This document shows, one piece after another, positions 1-6,379 of a DNA stretch of 12,124 nt. How positions within the stretch are numbered: the stretch's first letter is position 1; every line of letters starts with the position of its first letter. The translations under genes were made by a program, and so were the position numbers. The notes under the pieces were generated by a model. That model saw nothing but the letters and a program-made list of their open reading frames with translations, did not search any database and had not been told where the DNA came from. The DNA is taken from assembly GCA_003694175.1 (NCBI GenBank), contig RFKV01000083.1, positions 1-12,124 on the forward strand, read 5' to 3'. Origin of the DNA: Candidatus Dojkabacteria bacterium (GTDB lineage Bacteria > Patescibacteriota > Dojkabacteria > J137).

Positions 1-1
1 G

Positions 2-793
2 AAGTATTATGACTCAATGATGTATCTCACGCAATCAGGGCAACTATACTTAGAGGCTGGTATTATGAGTTTTGGAAAAGCCTATGACTTTGGTCCAGTT
101 TTTAGAGCGGAAAAATCAAAAACACGAAATCATCTTTCTGAGTTTTGGATGATGGATGCCGAAATGGCTTTTTTTGATCAGCAAATGAATGAGGATTTAC
201 AAGAGAGACTAGTAAAGCGAATAATTTCTGATGTTTTAGAAAACTGTCAATTAGAGCTTGAAATGTTACAAAGAGATACGCAAATTTTACGAAAATGCGT
301 GGATGAGAGGTTTGTTAGAATGAAGCATTTTGAGATTAAAACATTATGTCGAGACGTTCTAAAACTTGAAAACGTGAACTTTGAGGATGATCTAACAACA
401 GAAGAGGAGATTGCGATAGGCAATTATTTTGGCATTCCAGTTTTTGTTGAGGATTACCCAATGGCGGTAAAAAGTTTTTATATGAAAAGATATACCGATT
501 ACAATGGGGTAGTAAGAGCTATTAATGCTGATTTGATAGCGCCTGAGGAAGCTAGGGAGATTATAGGTGGAAGTCAGAGAGAAGATGATTACCAGGTTTT
601 ATATAACGAAATTGTTAAAAGAAATTACAATCTTAAGGATTATGAATGGTACCTAAACATAAGAAAGTACGGATCTGTTCCTCATTCAGGATTTGGTTTG
701 GGTCTTGAAAGGGTTGTGAGATGGATTTCCGGCGTACACCATATCAGAGAAACAATTCCATTTCCAAGAACAACTGTTTTAAGTAGGCCATAG
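2..793 (+). CDS. asnS: Asparaginyl-tRNA synthetase, C-terminal part (5' truncated by window edge)
   Basis: Class II aminoacyl-tRNA synthetase that charges tRNA-Asn with asparagine in the cytoplasm. The open frame runs in from the window edge (first full codon at base 2), so the anticodon-binding OB domain and class II motif 1 lie outside. Motif 2 is at about 89-169 (FGPVFRAE followed by HLSEFWMMDAEMAF). The GGSQRED signature is at 566-586 and motif 3 (GFGLGLER) at 689-712, followed by RETIPFPRT. The combination GGSQRED, EWYLNIRKYGSVPHSGFG and IPFPRT is characteristic of AsnRS; AspRS is the nearest alternative but normally differs in the GGSQRED and WYL segments. The gene is convergent with yebC across a 227-bp gap. 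Nothing suggests damage apart from the window edge. Confidence 0.93.
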   Translation, partial: KYYDSMMYLTQSGQLYLEAGIMSFGKAYDFGPVFRAEKSKTRNHLSEFWMMDAEMAFFDQQMNEDLQERLVKRIISDVLENCQLELEMLQRDTQILRKCVDERFVRMKHFEIKTLCRDVLKLENVNFEDDLTTEEEIAIGNYFGIPVFVEDYPMAVKSFYMKRYTDYNGVVRAINADLIAPEEAREIIGGSQREDDYQVLYNEIVKRNYNLKDYEWYLNIRKYGSVPHSGFGLGLERVVRWISGVHHIRETIPFPRTTVLSRP

Positions 794-794
794 C

Positions 795-840
795 CCTAAA
801 AGTACGCTCGTTGACATAAGTTAAGATTTTATGTTTTAGG
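795..840 (+). terminator. Possible weak hairpin downstream of asnS
   Basis: CCTAAA (795-800) pairs with TTTAGG (835-840), and an inner ACATAA (814-819) pairs with TTATGT (829-834), leaving a 9-base loop and a 13-base one-sided bulge. It begins directly after the asnS stop and is followed by A/T-rich sequence without a clean T run. It could be an intrinsic-terminator-like structure between convergent genes, but in such AT-rich DNA chance pairing is likely. I see no gene, tRNA or other structure in the rest of 794-1020. Confidence 0.2.
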
Positions 841-1020
841 AAAATATTTTCAGAAAGTTATTGTTGACTTGAAAGTATTAGTTTTTGAGTTTACAAATCC
901 TATTAAATAGAAGTTAAATCTAGTTCGGCATCATTTACTGGGTCATTAGGTTTTGTTTTTTCATTTCTAAGTTTTTTAGTATCAGTTGGTATTTTAGTCA
1001 GGAGTTGAGTTCATTTAAAA

Positions 1021-1719
1021 CTACCACCATATTTCTTCAACATCGTTCAAAGTGTGTAATTTTGATATGAAATTGTGAATTTCTTCTAATTGGGAATTAC
1101 TAAATACTTGTTTCTCTCTACTTTTCCAGCAAATTTTGAAGTCTTTTATATTCCCACAAAAACTTCTTACCTTTTCTTTCACACTATTAAGCATTGAAGG
1201 ATTGGTATAAATCAGTCCATCTTCAGCAGTTATGTCAGTTATACCATCAATTTCTATCAATTTAGCAAGTAGCCCATCCCCTATTTCACCATCAAGTTCA
1301 ATCATGCCCAATTCACAAAATCTCCAAGAAATAGAACCTTCTTCAACAAGTTTGCAATTATTTTTCCCAAAAAATGTCTTTAGTTCGGTAAAACATCTGT
1401 TTTTATTGTCAGTGAGACATTCCACTAGCAACATCACACCATGAGGTCCATATCCTTCATATATTATTTTTTCGATTTTTTGTCCTGTATTTGAGTTTCC
1501 AGATCCCTTGGATATTGCTCTTTCTATTCTGTCCTTTGGAAGATTTTGTTTTTTTGCTCTATCTATTGCGTCTGCTAAGGAAGGATTAAGTTTGGGATCG
1601 GAACCGGACTGTGCTGCAAGCTCAATTGCTCTAACTAGCTTTGCGAACTCTTTTGATCTGAGTTGGTCATTTGTACTTTTGGTTCTCTGAATATTTTTCC
1701 ATTTAGAATGCCCAGCCAT
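1021..1719 (-). CDS. yebC: YebC/PmpR/TACO1-family protein
   Basis: A 232-residue protein of the YebC/TACO1 family. Members have been described as DNA-binding regulators and, more recently, as translation factors that relieve ribosome stalling, including at proline runs. The N-terminus MAGHSKWKNIQRTKS is the family hallmark. It is followed by the helical region with NPSLADAIDRAKKQNLPKDRIERAI (residues about 45-69, interrupted here only by quotation), then YEGYGPHGVMLLVECLTDN and GSISWRF of the second and third domains. Length is slightly below the usual 240-250. The start ATG (1717-1719) lies one base after the TAA of the upstream tmk-like gene, so the two are almost certainly cotranscribed and probably translationally coupled. 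There is no Shine-Dalgarno sequence before it. Confidence in the family is very high; which of the two roles applies cannot be read from sequence. Confidence 0.95.
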   Translation of the reverse strand: MAGHSKWKNIQRTKSTNDQLRSKEFAKLVRAIELAAQSGSDPKLNPSLADAIDRAKKQNLPKDRIERAISKGSGNSNTGQKIEKIIYEGYGPHGVMLLVECLTDNKNRCFTELKTFFGKNNCKLVEEGSISWRFCELGMIELDGEIGDGLLAKLIEIDGITDITAEDGLIYTNPSMLNSVKEKVRSFCGNIKDFKICWKSREKQVFSNSQLEEIHNFISKLHTLNDVEEIWW

Positions 1720-1720
1720 G

Positions 1721-2392
1721 TTAATGAAGATGTTTGAGTACCTCCATTAATACTTCTTCACGGGATTTCATTCCATCAATTTCTATAATTGATATATTTA
1801 CAGACTTAAGAAAATCAATGGCATTTTGGTATTGGTCGCAAACTTTGGTAAGGAAGTCAAGCCGCTCAAAGAATTGAGTTTCTATCCGATTTTTTTTTAT
1901 TCTGTTCATAGCCTCTTTCGGATCCACATGTATGTAGAAGTAGAAGTCAGGCACAATGATTCTGCAGTGACCAAGATCTTTAAAAAAATTACTTGGTTTA
2001 GTATGCATCTCCCAAATTTCTTCAATTTTTTCCCCTTGAGCAGACTGGTAGGCTAGGGTTGATAAAAAATATCTTACGGATATTACGATGCTGTGACTTA
2101 GGATTTGGCGAATATACTCTGAATGTTTAAGTCTGTCCCTAACAAAAAGTTTAGTAGCTTCATCAACATCAAATTTCTGATCTTTTTGCTTTAAAGATAT
2201 CTGTATACCTTCTTCCGTTATGTCTGTTTGTTCTTTTGTCAACCATACACTTGAGCTTTTTGCAAATTTTGTACGACCATCTTGTATCTCAGCAAGTAGA
2301 AAGCGAGCTTGTGTATCTTTACCTGATCCATCAATGCCATCAAAACATATGAATGGTTTATCATATTTGTCCGTGTTTGTTTGAGTTTGCAT
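1721..2392 (-). CDS. tmk: Thymidylate kinase-like P-loop kinase
   Basis: A probable dTMP kinase (dTMP + ATP to dTDP + ADP), in dTTP synthesis. Residue numbers use ATG 2392 (223 aa). The P-loop GIDGSGKDTQ is at 19-28, where GKST or GKTT is usual. LTKEQTD at 51-57 sits where family members have LTREPGG. The FxxDRxxH segment FVRDRLKH is intact at 83-90. SVRYFLSTLAYQ at 105-116 replaces the usual DRYxxSxLAYQ, so the motif aspartate is valine. PDFYFYIHVDP (148-157) and an Arg-rich lid follow. A TTG at 2431 would add 13 residues, but the promoter at 2437-2466 predicts a transcript starting near 2430, which favours the ATG. It is first in a two-gene operon with yebC. Fold and family are secure; because several substrate-site positions differ, another nucleoside monophosphate substrate is possible. 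Confidence 0.8.
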   Translation of the reverse strand: MQTQTNTDKYDKPFICFDGIDGSGKDTQARFLLAEIQDGRTKFAKSSSVWLTKEQTDITEEGIQISLKQKDQKFDVDEATKLFVRDRLKHSEYIRQILSHSIVISVRYFLSTLAYQSAQGEKIEEIWEMHTKPSNFFKDLGHCRIIVPDFYFYIHVDPKEAMNRIKKNRIETQFFERLDFLTKVCDQYQNAIDFLKSVNISIIEIDGMKSREEVLMEVLKHLH

Positions 2393-2436
2393 GTGATTTA
2401 TATTAACTTTGCTAAGTTTAGCATCTACCAAATAAA

Positions 2437-2466
2437 ATTATCTTATTATTCGTTAAACTATTTCAA
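2437..2466 (-). promoter_or_regulatory. Predicted sigma70-type promoter for tmk-yebC
   Basis: Read on the minus strand: a -35 box TTGAAA (2466-2461, 5 of 6 consensus), an 18-base spacer, then a -10 box GATAAT (2442-2437, 5 of 6). Transcription would begin near 2430, giving an untranslated leader of about 38 bases before ATG 2392. The site lies in the divergent region shared with pyrG. Confidence 0.5.
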
Positions 2467-2489
2467 AATCACCTTTTTACAACTTTTTA

Positions 2490-2590
2490 ACAACTTTGGG
2501 GTGGGTCTATTTGACTGAATTGAATGTTTTTAATATTTAAGTTTGGAGTCCACCAAGTTAAAAGGACAAAAAAAGGACCAACAAAGTTGT
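2490..2590. repeat. 9-bp inverted repeat in the tmk/pyrG divergent region
   Basis: ACAACTTTG (2490-2498) is repeated in perfect inverted orientation as CAAAGTTGT (2582-2590), 83 bases apart. A partial direct copy ACAACTTTTT begins at about 2480. The right arm overlaps the proposed pyrG -35 box. The spacing could suit a looping repressor with two operators, but a chance match in AT-rich DNA is not excluded. Confidence 0.25.
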
Positions 2591-2615
2591 GCATACATAT
2601 TGTAGATATTAAAAT
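2587..2615 (+). promoter_or_regulatory. Candidate promoter for pyrG
   Basis: TTGTGC (2587-2592, 3 of 6 consensus), a 17-base spacer, then TAAAAT (2610-2615, 5 of 6). The predicted transcript starts near 2622, leaving a leader of about 69 bases before ATG 2691. A second, weaker candidate is TTGACT (2511-2516) with TATTTA (2534-2539) at the same spacing. Confidence 0.35.
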
Positions 2616-2690
2616 ATTTTTAAACTTCTACCTTCCTAAACTTGATTGGTTACATTAAAATTTAGTGTCTTAAACTTTATTTTAAACCAA

Positions 2691-4358
2691 ATGTCCCAGA
2701 CAAAATACATTTTCGTATCTGGAGGAGTGATATCTGGACTTGGTAAGGGTGTTACCTCTGCCTCTTTGGGGGTTTTATTGCAATCAAGGGGGTATAAGCT
2801 TAGTGTTATTAAATGTGAGTCATACCTCAATATCGATTCAGGAACAATTAATCCAATAGAACATGGAGATCCTTTTTTATGTGATGATGGGCTAGAGGCT
2901 GATTTAGATCTTGGCACTTACGAGAGGTTTTTAGGTCTCAAGGTTGGAAGGAAGAACTTTACCACGATGGGACAGGTATATCAGACAATTATTGAAAAAG
3001 AGAGAAATATGGAATACGGAGGAAAGACAGTGGATGCAATTCCGATGATCCCAAACGAGATTATTGAGCGCATAAAAAAAGCTGGAGAGGGGTCAGATAT
3101 CTGTTTAGTAGAATTAGGAGGTACCGCAGGAGAATACCAAAATGTCTACAATTATGAAGCAGCAAGAATGATGAAGCTTTTTTATCCTGATGACGTAATT
3201 CACATCCATGTCAGCTATGTACCTGTTCCTAAGCATTTGGGTGAGCCAAAGTCTAAACCCACACAGCTTTCTATTAGATTTTTAAATATGGCTGGGATTC
3301 AGCCTGACTTTTTAGTTTTAAGAAGTGATTCGCAAATTGATAACTTAAGAAGGGAAAAAATTGCTATTCAATGCAATATTCGTTCTGACAGAATTGTAGA
3401 AAATTTAGATGTTACAAGTGTTTACGAAATACCTCTGTTATTTGCTGAACAACAGTTTGATGAAAAGGTTTTGCAGCTTCTTAGGTTGCCTCTTAATCAA
3501 TCTGATCTTCGAGAATGGAATGATTTGGTCTCAAAAATAAATACTAAAAGATTTAGTAAGGTTAGGGTTGCTATTGTAGGCAAGTACATTTCGACCGGAA
3601 GTTTTCAACTACAGGACAGTTATTTATCTCTAATTGAAGCATTGAAACATGCAAGTTGGTTTGCTGAAATAGGAGTTGACATAACTTTCGTTAACGCGGA
3701 AGAAATAGAGAAAAACGGAGCAGATGAGTACCTGGCCGATGTTAGTGGAATAATTGTGCCGATCGGATGGGGAAGCAGAGGTGTAGAAGGGAAAATCGAA
3801 GCAATACGTTATGCTAGGGAAAATAAAATTCCTTATTTGGGGTTATGCTATGGAATGCAACTTGCCTGTGTCGAGTATGCAAGAAATGTTTTGGGTATAT
3901 ACGATGCACATACAGAAGAGGTGGATCCAAGCACTAAAAATAAAATAATTCACAGCATTCCGTTTGATCCTCGGTATCAAACTATCAAAGGAAAAGGTGT
4001 TTCAATGAGATTGGGTGCATTCGACTGTATCATAAAAAAAGATTCATTGGCTTATCAGATATACCAAAAATATGGTATAGGTGAACATGTTGAAAGTGGA
4101 GATTTAAAAGTTTCGGAAAGACATAGACATAGATTTGAGTTTAACAATGTGTATAGGAAAGTATTTGAGGAAAATGGATTTATCTTTTCTGGAAATTCTC
4201 CAGATAATTTTTTCGTAGAGATGATTGAGCTTGGTAAAGACATGCATCCATTCTTTATTGCCACACAAGCCCATCCTGAATATAAGTCCACTCCAATAAA
4301 ACCTCATCCTATTTTTATTGAGTTCATAATCACCTGTAGGACTTCTAGGAAGAACTAA
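2691..4358 (+). CDS. pyrG: CTP synthase (glutamine-hydrolysing)
   Basis: Converts UTP to CTP using ATP and glutamine. 555 residues, within the usual 530-560. Start: ATG 2691, giving MSQTKYIFVSGG, which matches the conserved family N-terminus; a TTG 45 bases upstream would add an atypical leader. The amidoligase domain has SGGVISGLGKG (10-20), the lysine of the KxDPY motif (K41), DLDLGTYERF (71-80, Mg-binding Asp 73) and VELGGTAG (140-147, Glu 141). The glutaminase domain has the nucleophile Cys 386 in GLCYGMQ and His 528/Glu 530 in AHPEY. Several normally near-invariant motifs have changed: KLDPY reads KCESY, GEVFVTDDGAE reads GDPFLCDDGLE, KPTQHS reads KPTQLS, and the oxyanion PGGFG reads PIGWG. 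All core catalytic residues remain, so it should be active. It is divergent from tmk and convergent with prmC. Confidence 0.96.
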   Translation: MSQTKYIFVSGGVISGLGKGVTSASLGVLLQSRGYKLSVIKCESYLNIDSGTINPIEHGDPFLCDDGLEADLDLGTYERFLGLKVGRKNFTTMGQVYQTIIEKERNMEYGGKTVDAIPMIPNEIIERIKKAGEGSDICLVELGGTAGEYQNVYNYEAARMMKLFYPDDVIHIHVSYVPVPKHLGEPKSKPTQLSIRFLNMAGIQPDFLVLRSDSQIDNLRREKIAIQCNIRSDRIVENLDVTSVYEIPLLFAEQQFDEKVLQLLRLPLNQSDLREWNDLVSKINTKRFSKVRVAIVGKYISTGSFQLQDSYLSLIEALKHASWFAEIGVDITFVNAEEIEKNGADEYLADVSGIIVPIGWGSRGVEGKIEAIRYARENKIPYLGLCYGMQLACVEYARNVLGIYDAHTEEVDPSTKNKIIHSIPFDPRYQTIKGKGVSMRLGAFDCIIKKDSLAYQIYQKYGIGEHVESGDLKVSERHRHRFEFNNVYRKVFEENGFIFSGNSPDNFFVEMIELGKDMHPFFIATQAHPEYKSTPIKPHPIFIEFIITCRTSRKN

Positions 4359-4373
4359 TATCTATTTGATTTA

Positions 4374-5177
4374 TTATCTTGTGATCTTTTTAGCTTTTAT
4401 AAATCTGTTTTTTTTGTTTATGTCAAGTATAAATGAAATCTCAAAGTGTCTTAGAAGTATTGGGTAGTTTTCTGATATGAATTTTTCATCATGTTCATCA
4501 TACACCTCAAGATATATTGTTGTATCAATTATTGCATCATTCATACTTAATACCATTAATAGTTTATATATTAAACTAAAACCATCTTTACCTCCATCTA
4601 AAGATAATAAAGGTTCATAATTTTTAACGGAAGTTGGAAGGTTATTAATTTTTTCAGTAGGTATGTAGGGTAGGTTTGAAACAATGAAGTCAACACATGC
4701 AGGTATGGATACATCACTTAGCAAGTCCGACTCAACTAGTGTAAATTCCCAATTCACAACAAGATTCTTATACTCTAAATGTTTTTTAAGGTGATCTAAA
4801 TTTTTCTTTGCAACTTTTAAAGCTGAGCTTGATACATCAGTCATAATTGCGCTGCCACTGAAGCCTCTTTTTGCAAGTTCTAGAACCAATGTAATTCCTA
4901 TTGCACCTGAACCACATCCCAAGTCAATAAATGTGATTTTCTTTTTCGTTGCTAAATCTCCAAAGTCACCTATTATCAAGCTAACTAATTCTTCTGTTTC
5001 AACTCTTGGTATTAAGGTGCTTTGATCCACAAAGAGTGTCAACCCGTAGAATTCTGCCTTGCCTACTATATACTCTACCGGAATGTCTTCATTAAATATG
5101 CAATCTAGAGGCTCAACACCGTGTCTTCTTAAAAAATTTTGCTCATAAGGACTCAATCTTCTCTTATTATTGGTCAT
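4374..5177 (-). CDS. prmC: Release-factor glutamine N5-methyltransferase (PrmC/HemK family)
   Basis: S-adenosylmethionine-dependent enzyme that methylates the glutamine of the GGQ motif in peptide-chain release factors. Visible in order: PVEYIVGKAEFYGL (33-46), LIPRVETEEL (55-64, family LIPRPETE), SAM-binding FIDLGCGSGAIG (83-94), the acidic end of strand 2 at TDVS (113-116), and SNLPYIP (167-173), where the hallmark NPPY is NLPY. YEPLLSLDGGKDG follows (187-199), also a PrmC feature. The N-terminal helical domain that recognises the release factor is cut to roughly 30 residues, about half the usual. An in-frame TAA directly precedes the ATG, so no longer start is possible in this frame. No release-factor gene is adjacent. 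It ends 15 bp from the pyrG stop with no visible terminator between. A related Gln/Asn or rRNA methyltransferase is the main alternative. Confidence 0.87.
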   Translation of the reverse strand: MTNNKRRLSPYEQNFLRRHGVEPLDCIFNEDIPVEYIVGKAEFYGLTLFVDQSTLIPRVETEELVSLIIGDFGDLATKKKITFIDLGCGSGAIGITLVLELAKRGFSGSAIMTDVSSSALKVAKKNLDHLKKHLEYKNLVVNWEFTLVESDLLSDVSIPACVDFIVSNLPYIPTEKINNLPTSVKNYEPLLSLDGGKDGFSLIYKLLMVLSMNDAIIDTTIYLEVYDEHDEKFISENYPILLRHFEISFILDINKKNRFIKAKKITR

Positions 5178-5299
5178 TTACTTACTGCTTTGATTCTTAT
5201 TAATCATACATTTTATCTTGTTTTAGCTGATCTAATCTTCTTGATTCTGAATTAGAACAACATAGCTACATTGATCTTCTAGAAAGTTTTACTTTTGCT

Positions 5300-5770
5300 T
5301 CATCGTCCGGATTTTTTTGTTTTTTTGTTATTTTCTTGCTTCACTTCCTTTATGACACTAATTAATTTTAGTTTTATTCCGTTTTTTGTAATTTCCTCTT
5401 TCCCGTTCTCAATTAAATCAATTCTGATAATCTCTTTCAAAAGTTCAATTCGCTCTTTTGTGGTAGCAATTTTTTCTTTTAAAAGCCGTACCTCTTCATC
5501 TTCCTTGATCAGTTCTGCAAGTTTTTTCACCTCTCTTGATAAATCTTGCCATTCCTGATATCGCTCGTGGTTGGAAATAAGATTTTTAAGATCTGTATTC
5601 AAGGTTTTAACGACCTCTTTGAGTTTACAATATTCATCAAACTTCTCTTCAGAAGTCATAGCTACTACTTTTTTGTCATCAACACCAAAGAATTCCGATG
5701 TTTTTTCCCTGAGATTGTCGCTACTGTCGCTGACATCAATTACTTCATTTTCTTTATCTTCTGTCGTCAT
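5300..5770 (-). CDS. Hypothetical coiled-coil protein
   Basis: 156 residues, function not recognised. There is no signal peptide or membrane segment. Residues 1-38 are acidic and low in hydrophobics, probably disordered. Residues 41-118 are highly charged with regularly spaced Leu/Ile/Val and are almost certainly long helices forming a coiled-coil hairpin. A short beta-like segment, EITKNGIKLKLISVIKEV (126-143), comes next, then a lysine-rich tail. The helix-then-strand layout loosely recalls small phage or recombination-associated coiled-coil proteins, but no diagnostic motif supports that. Coding on this strand is favoured over overlapping plus-strand frames by the charged composition and a good promoter just upstream. 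It is convergent with nothing and separated from prmC by 122 bp. Conservation in relatives would decide whether it is a real family. Confidence 0.7.
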   Translation of the reverse strand: MTTEDKENEVIDVSDSSDNLREKTSEFFGVDDKKVVAMTSEEKFDEYCKLKEVVKTLNTDLKNLISNHERYQEWQDLSREVKKLAELIKEDEEVRLLKEKIATTKERIELLKEIIRIDLIENGKEEITKNGIKLKLISVIKEVKQENNKKTKKSGR

Positions 5771-5798
5771 TTCGTGCTAAATAAAATTTATCTCTTGG

Positions 5799-5828
5799 AT
5801 TCTAATCTAAAATAAACCCTGAAGACAA
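5799..5828 (-). promoter_or_regulatory. Predicted promoter for the coiled-coil gene
   Basis: On the minus strand: TTGTCT (5828-5823, 4 of 6), an 18-base spacer, TAGAAT (5804-5799, 5 of 6). The predicted start is near 5792, leaving about 22 bases before the ATG at 5770. Confidence 0.42.
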
Positions 5829-5954
5829 GTTCGTATTGTTCACAGTGAGAATTTAGTAGCTTCTGAAAAAAGTCTGTGACTATGGAAGATTTCAGGCTAG
5901 TCTTTGTAATAAAAGTTAGTAGTAACAAATTTATTCATATACAAACTTTTGTTT

Positions 5955-6248
5955 ATGAAACAGATTCTTGTTGCTCCGGGTTTGACAGCTCCAACTTTTG
6001 AGACGGTTAAGGACCTTTCAAGTTTTTGCTTCAAAAAAGTTGAAGAGTTTTTAAGAAGGATAGGTGTTGGTGATGCTACATTGAGAATATCTGTAGATAA
6101 GGTTTCCAAGTTTTATGAAGTGAAGTTTGAGGTCTTGGATTTTCCTGGAACAAACCCTTTTGTAAAAGTTGCTGATTATAATTTAAGAAAGGCGATACAC
6201 AAAGCATACACAAAGATTAAAAAGATGTTAATGTCTAGAAAAAGTTGA
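5955..6248 (+). CDS. Small S30AE/HPF-like protein (putative ribosome hibernation factor)
   Basis: 97 residues, start ATG 5955 (a TTG two codons earlier is less likely). The pattern resembles the S30AE (HPF/YfiA) fold. A first helix at 17-34 (ETVKDLSSFCFKKVEEFL) precedes a strand ATLRISVDK (41-49), then YEVKFEVLDFPG (54-65, compare the family 'EV.....PG' strand), then a second helix ADYNLRKAIHKAYTKIKKML (73-92). This last segment follows the family pattern D-x-Y-x-AID-x-A-x-x-KL-x-x-QL. Length is that of a short HPF without the dimerising C-terminal domain. If correct, it binds the 30S subunit at the decoding site and inactivates ribosomes in stress. It is monocistronic, with a candidate terminator directly after. 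The assignment rests on pattern similarity, not exact motifs. Confidence 0.6.
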   Translation: MKQILVAPGLTAPTFETVKDLSSFCFKKVEEFLRRIGVGDATLRISVDKVSKFYEVKFEVLDFPGTNPFVKVADYNLRKAIHKAYTKIKKMLMSRKS

Positions 6249-6251
6249 TTA

Positions 6252-6304
6252 CCCACCAAAATTTTGATCTTCAAATACATCTAGATTGGGTGGGGGTTGT
6301 TTTA
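6252..6304 (+). terminator. Candidate intrinsic terminator after the HPF-like gene
   Basis: CCCACC (6252-6257) pairs with GGTGGG (6289-6294). The 31-base loop contains a shorter ATCT/AGAT pairing (6267-6270 with 6283-6286), and a T-rich tail (TTGTTTT) follows. It begins three bases after the stop and is the most GC-rich pairing in any intergenic region here. The long loop keeps confidence moderate. Confidence 0.4.
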
Positions 6305-6379
6305 AGACAGTTGTTTCAGTAGTTTTGGGCTTATATGTTCATCAGTATTTTTAGTGTCTATTAGCGTTTCTTAAATTTA

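Noticed and set aside
2646..2690. TTG start extending CTP synthase by 15 residues
   Set aside because: The family N-terminus begins at MSQTKYIFVSGG (ATG 2691); the extension matches nothing and has no ribosome-binding site.
4359..4373. Bidirectional terminator between pyrG and prmC
   Set aside because: Only 15 AT-rich bases lie between the stops, with no stem; convergent transcripts probably overlap.
5295..5815. Plus-strand open frames opposite the coiled-coil gene
   Set aside because: They are Phe/Ser-rich mirror translations of the Lys/Glu-rich minus-strand gene, with no family resemblance.
5840..5879. Inverted repeat TCACAG (5840-5845) / CTGTGA (5874-5879) upstream of the HPF-like gene
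   Set aside because: Only 6 bp with a 28-base loop and no link to a recognised promoter; it can arise by chance.
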